A stretch of 64,000 bases of DNA, from assembly GCA_007922305.1 (NCBI GenBank), contig ML677328.1, positions 8,289,787 to 8,353,786 on the forward strand, in the 5' to 3' direction. This DNA comes from Dermatemys mawii (lineage: Eukaryota > Chordata > Testudines > Dermatemydidae). Below the pieces are notes generated by a model. It saw nothing but the letters and a program-made list of their open reading frames with translations, did not search any database and was not told where the DNA came from. The position numbers were made by a program, and so were the translations under genes. Below, piece after piece: positions 59,481 through 64,000 of the stretch. The number at the start of each line of letters is the position of its first letter. The first letter of the stretch is position 1.

Positions 59481-60355
59481 ATATTCGCCTGTTATCATTC
59501 CACATATATACTTCACATTGACATTAATGAGAGTCCTCAGCAAGGATCAATAGCAGGATATAGATCATCATAATAATGCACATTTCATTACACAAAAAGC
59601 TAGTAGTAATTTTCAGAATAATTAGTTTTAAACGGTTCTTTCAATAGAGGGACCATTCTGCCACAATTTTTTAAAAAATTGCTAACTTGTCATAAGGAGT
59701 CTGGTACAAATCTGTCTCAATTTCCCTGTATTTATCCCTCATAACTTTATCTTTATTTACTTAGTATGTCTAAATATTTCCTTCCCTTTCATCAACCTCT
59801 TCATTAATATAGAATGACAGTACATTTATGATTTATATTTATTAAAATAGTGACTTCCATCTGCTACAATGTGGCAACTGATGCACCAACAACTTGCATA
59901 TTCAAAGAAATGGGAACAGCAGTATATAATAGGATAGCATGATTGATGCATAAAGTCACTATGCTCAACAACAGAATCTTAAAAATGCATATTGAAGTGC
60001 CCTGATGAACAGTTCATATATATATAGGTAATAATGAGCTCTCAAAATTATCAGGACAGATTGTACAATCATTAATTGGCGAGCATGTAACAGACATGTA
60101 TCTCTCACTTTGGAAGACTCTGGAAGAGGGGTGACTCTTAGCATCCCGATACATTCATTAGACAACCAGCAAACAAATATTTTTTAAAACAAGCAGTAAA
60201 AAGGAAATGTGATACTGAATGGTATTGATTGATAATGAGATATAAAACCAGAGTGTTAATTTGAATCCACCTTAACTTGTTAGAAACTAAGCTACAAGTG
60301 GGATTTTCAAAAGTAACATAAGAACGCAGCCTTAAGTGCTCAATCTTACATCCAT
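59481..60355. other. Non-coding DNA, nothing recognised
   Basis: No supported feature. Confidence 0.5.
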
Positions 60356-60387
60356 TGAAGTCAATGGTCATTTTACCATTGATTTCA
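60356..60387. repeat. Short hairpin of foldback type
   Basis: TGAAGTCAATGG and CCATTGATTTCA pair at 11 of 12 positions around TCATTTTA. Flanking CTTAAGTGCTCAATCTTACA and GAATCAGGCCCT suggest it is the centre of a worn foldback repeat. Confidence 0.55.
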
Positions 60388-61667
60388 GGGGAGCAGAATC
60401 AGGCCCTAAAAGTTATCACCAATGTTTGTGACATGAGTCAAATGTTCTCAAGACACAAGATCAAGCACTGAATTGACAGATAAACAATCACTCTGAGTAG
60501 TGATTATCCTAGGATACACTGGTAGAGTACCACAGGGAAGTTTGCACTTCCACTACCTGAGGTATCCCTGTTCCGTATCTAAAGAGGATTTCAATCTCCA
60601 TAGCTATCAGTCCAGAATCTTTCACTAGCACTAAAATTATAAGTTAAAATGGAATTCAAGTACATCCTATGGTAGGAGTAGCCTAAAAATTGTAACAACA
60701 TTCAGGAGAAAAACTCATTTACCTTGAAATGTGCTGACTTTGTGGGAAAAATATTTGAATCCAAATCTGCAACTCGTTTACAAGAAGTGACTCTTTTCAG
60801 AAATTCTGGCATATATAGAGAAAATTCTGTTTCGAGTACTTTGCTATTTTCCCCCTCAATCTGAGAAAAAAATTATTCTTCACAAACACTGGCACTTCTG
60901 AAAGGACCTGTTCTTTTTCTCCTTGAGTAACTTCAATTTTAAAAGATTTATCTGACAAGTCAGAGTAGCTGTGGAAGTGGAGGTTTCTGTTTAAATTCCC
61001 ACAGTTTTTAGGCTTCTAAAGAGTCCAAATGCCTGCTGTGCATTTATACTCCACTGAAACAAAATTAATAAGCAAAAAAGTAAGTGAGAAAGATGTTTTA
61101 GATAGTTTCTACCAGGGTATGGATATTATTCTCTAAATTTTAACTCTTTAAAGTAATTTATCCAAGTTAACATTGGGAATTGAGATCATGTTATAAACCC
61201 ATGTTAAGTAACACAAAGTTAAACACAATTTAGCACTCAGTGTAGACGTACTATCATGTTTCAAAGCATACCAGCTGGTTTTGGTTCACCCTATGGAACA
61301 CCCTTTCTGAGTCAATGCATCCTGGAATTATGCACAACCAACTGACACAGGTGAAACAAGACAGTATCTCTCTACTTTGTGTCCTTGTCTATGTTAAATC
61401 AGTTTAGTAAACACCATTTCAGTTTCCCAGTGCAAACAAGTCCTTATAGTGCAAAAAGGTTAATAGTAGCTTGCCTTATAGAGCTTTGTTATCCAATATA
61501 GTTATAATTTTTATTTATACGAAAGTGTGTGTGAACAGAGAGGGGGCAAAAAGTGCTGACAAGTCATATTCTTTTTTTTAGATTTGTCCAGACTACAGGG
61601 AAGTGTGAGAAATTCCAGAAAGATCTAAGCAGACAAGGGCTCAATTTGGTCACTTTACACTCACACC
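60388..61667. other. Non-coding DNA, nothing recognised
   Basis: 61225-61450 contains GCACTCAGTGTAGACGTAC and GCAAACAAGTCC, which could be a very worn GTCTACAC-type miniature element. Not supportable as a feature. Confidence 0.4.
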
Positions 61668-62158
61668 ATTATTGTCACGACTGGGATGTGGCAAGCTGAC
61701 CTAAGGGTTAGAGCAGGAGTCAGGCCAGGTCAGATGCCAGGAAGTGAGACTCTGACATAGGCAGAGGGCAGTCTGAGAGGCAGGCGGAGTCAGCTTACCA
61801 GGAGATTGGGGTCAGGCAGTAGGTTACAGACAGCCATTGAAGAGTGAGGTCCAGGATGAAAGAGGGTTGGAAACCAGAATCTAGGATCTATCATAGACAG
61901 GTCCTGGAGCAGAAGCCAGCAGGCAGTCTGTGTTGTTGCTCAGACAGCTCCTTACCTAGTTTATATATTGGTATTGGCCAACCAGTGTGCTGCCGGGGGC
62001 CATGACTCAAGCCCCAGGTGGCAGTACTTCCCTGCCAAGCCTAGGTTTGCAGGGCCCTTCTGGGGATGCAGTTTACACCCCTAGTGGTGATGCAGAGGAA
62101 TCAGCAGCCCAGAATTTCCATACCTCCAGGTTCTAGCCCTGCATGTTCTTACAATTAT
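61668..62158. mobile_element. LTR-like insertion (TGT...ACA, 5-bp target duplication)
   Basis: A G+C-richer block, 61673-62153 (481 bp), begins TGTCACGACTGG and ends CATGTTCTTACA. The pentamer ATTAT flanks it (61668-61672 and 62154-62158; the next base also matches). TG...CA ends with a 5-bp duplication are what a solo LTR would show, and a TATA-like TTATATATTGG lies at about 61961. No AATAAA signal was seen and no internal retroelement is attached, so a DNA element cannot be excluded. Confidence 0.55.
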
Positions 62159-63420
62159 TTTGTACTATATTTCAGTAGTTCCACTGAAATCAAATCATCT
62201 TGAGTAAGAGTAGTAGAAATGGACTCTTAAATGATTAATAAAACTGATCAAACTCCCACCTTATGCGTTATTGCTGCTGTCCAGGTTTGTGTACAGCAGT
62301 GCACTTATGACCTTTGAGAAACTTATCAATAATGCATTGAAACTCTGCTCATAAAATACTTTTAAACTTCCACCATCACATCGGTTCTTAATGTTTTGCA
62401 GATTGTTTTTAAAGGTCTTGCTATGTTGTCATAATTTCTGAAATTTTGAGGAGGGTGTAAAGAATAGGGTATGTGGTTACTTAAAGCAATTTGCATACAT
62501 ATTTTATTTTTCAGTTATTTATTTTTTTACTTGTATGTAGCTAAGGAAAGGCCAAGCATGAAATTGGAGCTGCAGAGCAAGTCAGAATTTATTGATATGA
62601 AACTGCTCTGAGAGCTCAATAGGTGTGCAGCAAAGCAAGAAGGGTAAACGGGCTGAATAATTCATTGAACCTTTAAACATCAACAAATAACACTTAGAGT
62701 GAGGAATGCCTGTTTTGCAACAGTAGGTGTGTGCTGCACACACAAAAGAAAATAGGTGTTCCAAGAATCATGTTATGAGAACATTACAATAAACAGAGCT
62801 TGGGGGTTTTTTTCATTAGTAATTCTCAGGGAAAACAAAATAAGAAAGTTATTTACAGAGAGATGCATTGTAGAAATGGGTATTTTGTTTTATTTAGTAT
62901 AGAGGCACAAAAGCTGCATCTACTATAATCAGTATAAAGGGAATGGAAAAACAGATGGCAATACAATGTGATAAAAAGATAGAAGCCGTTGTTATCAAAT
63001 AGCCGCAATACTGGAATAAAAATAGCCCTATTAATAAAACTTAAGTGCAAATTATACAGACACCTGAACTATAAATATTATAGTATGTGCAGGCCACTAT
63101 ATCTGAATTTGAGCTTTCATTCAAACCCCATTTTTCCAGTTGCTAACTCTCTCAGACAAATTCCTCAGCAAAACCAGTTTCATTGTTTTTGAGCTGCTGA
63201 AGATTTAAAAGTACACATTTTACTCCTATGCTCCAATAACAAACTGTGTGTTCAGATAACTTGAGGTTTCTTTTGTAGATCTTACTAAGAACCAGAGATC
63301 TAATTTAAAGCCAAATTAGATGAAATAAATATTTGAGGCTCAGAATTTGACTATTCACAAAATGTTTCTATCCATTTTTAGCCTAAGTTAAAACCAGCAA
63401 CAGAGAGTGCTGGCAATGCT
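62159..63420. other. Non-coding DNA, nothing recognised
   Basis: No supported feature. Confidence 0.5.
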
Positions 63421-63560
63421 GAGGCCTTGATTCAGGAAAGCACTTAAACACATGCTTAAGTCCATCTCTATTCAGGACAGCATGATGTGCTTGAGTTTAG
63501 AATTCAGCATGTGTTTAAGTGCTCTCCTGAATTGGCATGCTATCCTGAATCAGGGTCCCC
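63421..63560. repeat. Foldback interspersed repeat, well preserved
   Basis: The left arm TTCAGGAAAGCACTTAAACA then CATGCTTAAG (63431-63460) is matched by the right arm CAGCATGTGTTTAAGTGCTC then TCCTGAATT (63507-63533), nearly perfect. GAGGCCTTGATTCAGG at the start and TATCCTGAATCAGGGTCCCC at the end form an outer pair. It is the same family as the copy at 3.8 kb. Confidence 0.75.
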
Positions 63561-63884
63561 ATAAACTTACAGATTAGCCATATGCTCATGTTCAAGATTA
63601 TGTTTGTGATGTCCTTAAACTAAAGCTCATATTAGGGACACCCTTGAGCTCTGTTTAGGGGATGACCTCAAACAACAAATGTAAATGTTCCAAAATACCA
63701 AGATGTCAGAGACAGGATCTACCTATGCAGAAGTCTCTATATGGGGAAGCCAGAAATATTCTAAATATTGTCGCATCATAATGGGGAGAACTTGGGCTAT
63801 AGAATTCCTCACACAAGTACACCTCCATATAATTTCCAAGAAGCACTCATCTGGCACTCAGGACAATCAGACCAAATAATCAGA
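63561..63884. other. Non-coding DNA, nothing recognised
   Basis: No supported feature. Confidence 0.5.
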
Positions 63885-64000
63885 GAGGTAGCCGTGTTAG
63901 TCTGGAATTGCAGAAGTGACAAAGAGTCCTGTGGCACCTTAAAGACTAGCTAAAGTATTAGAGCATAAGCTTTCGTGGGCTAATACCCACTTCATTGGAC
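63885..64000 (+). mobile_element. Interspersed repeat running off the window edge
   Basis: Contains AGAGGTAGCCGTGTTAGTCT, AGTCCTGTGGCACCTTAAAG and GCATAAGCTTTCGTGGGCTA then ATACCCACTTCATTGGA. I recognise this as a very common repeat of turtle genomes, but I do not remember its formal family name. It is cut by the end of the window. Confidence 0.65.

Overview
This window is non-coding vertebrate nuclear DNA, most likely from a turtle. It is A+T-rich, has no operon-like packing, and its only long reading frames belong to transposable elements. The turtle assignment is inference. It rests on CR1 LINEs whose 3' ends match the CR1 type I know from turtles and crocodilians, on a tRNA-derived SINE with recognisable A and B boxes, and on several miniature DNA transposons whose terminal motifs I associate with turtle genomes. 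No database search was possible. I found no convincing host protein-coding gene, rRNA, tRNA or CRISPR array. The stretch reads as a gene desert or the inside of a very long intron, with one weak candidate exon near 36.1 kb.

Layout. 0-10 kb: a decayed CR1 (1.6-2.2 kb), foldback repeats, and a hAT-type miniature element at 7.46-7.73 kb with a perfect 8-bp target duplication. 10-20 kb: a 3' CR1 scrap (9.8-10.1 kb), a tRNA-derived SINE (14.1-14.3 kb), and the best-preserved CR1 (17.8-20.4 kb), split by a 715-bp element with a 4-bp duplication. 20-32 kb: mostly unassigned DNA with an L1-like remnant (22.4-22.9 kb) and a Ty3/gypsy integrase remnant (30.5-31.3 kb). 32-43 kb: a MIR-like SINE, a multi-hairpin CpG-rich miniature transposon (35.1-35.4 kb), a second CR1 subfamily on the minus strand (37.8-38.6 kb), a Harbinger-like element (40.6-40.8 kb), a decayed CR1 RT (41.0-41.5 kb) and a LINE C-terminal scrap (42.6-43.0 kb). 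43-64 kb: a repeat-flanked hairpin (46.2-46.6 kb), a tiny Harbinger-like element (47.5 kb), a CR1 closely similar to the one at 17.8 kb (48.3-49.7 kb, minus), an RTE-like remnant (50.5-50.9 kb), a second hAT-type element with an 8-bp duplication (53.5-53.7 kb), a minisatellite (56.4-56.5 kb), an LTR-like insertion (61.7-62.2 kb) and a repeat running off the right edge.

How the parts relate. No pathway is encoded; the content is a layered record of transposition. CR1 copies served as landing sites for later insertions. Two CR1 copies can be compared base by base, which reveals the empty target site of the 715-bp insert and a 2-bp frameshifting deletion. Three miniature elements share a GG(N)3TGTCTACAC-like terminus and TTA/TAA/TCA-type flanks, which argues for one Harbinger-like mobilising source. 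Reading frames in the GC-rich miniature elements are by-products of composition, not genes.
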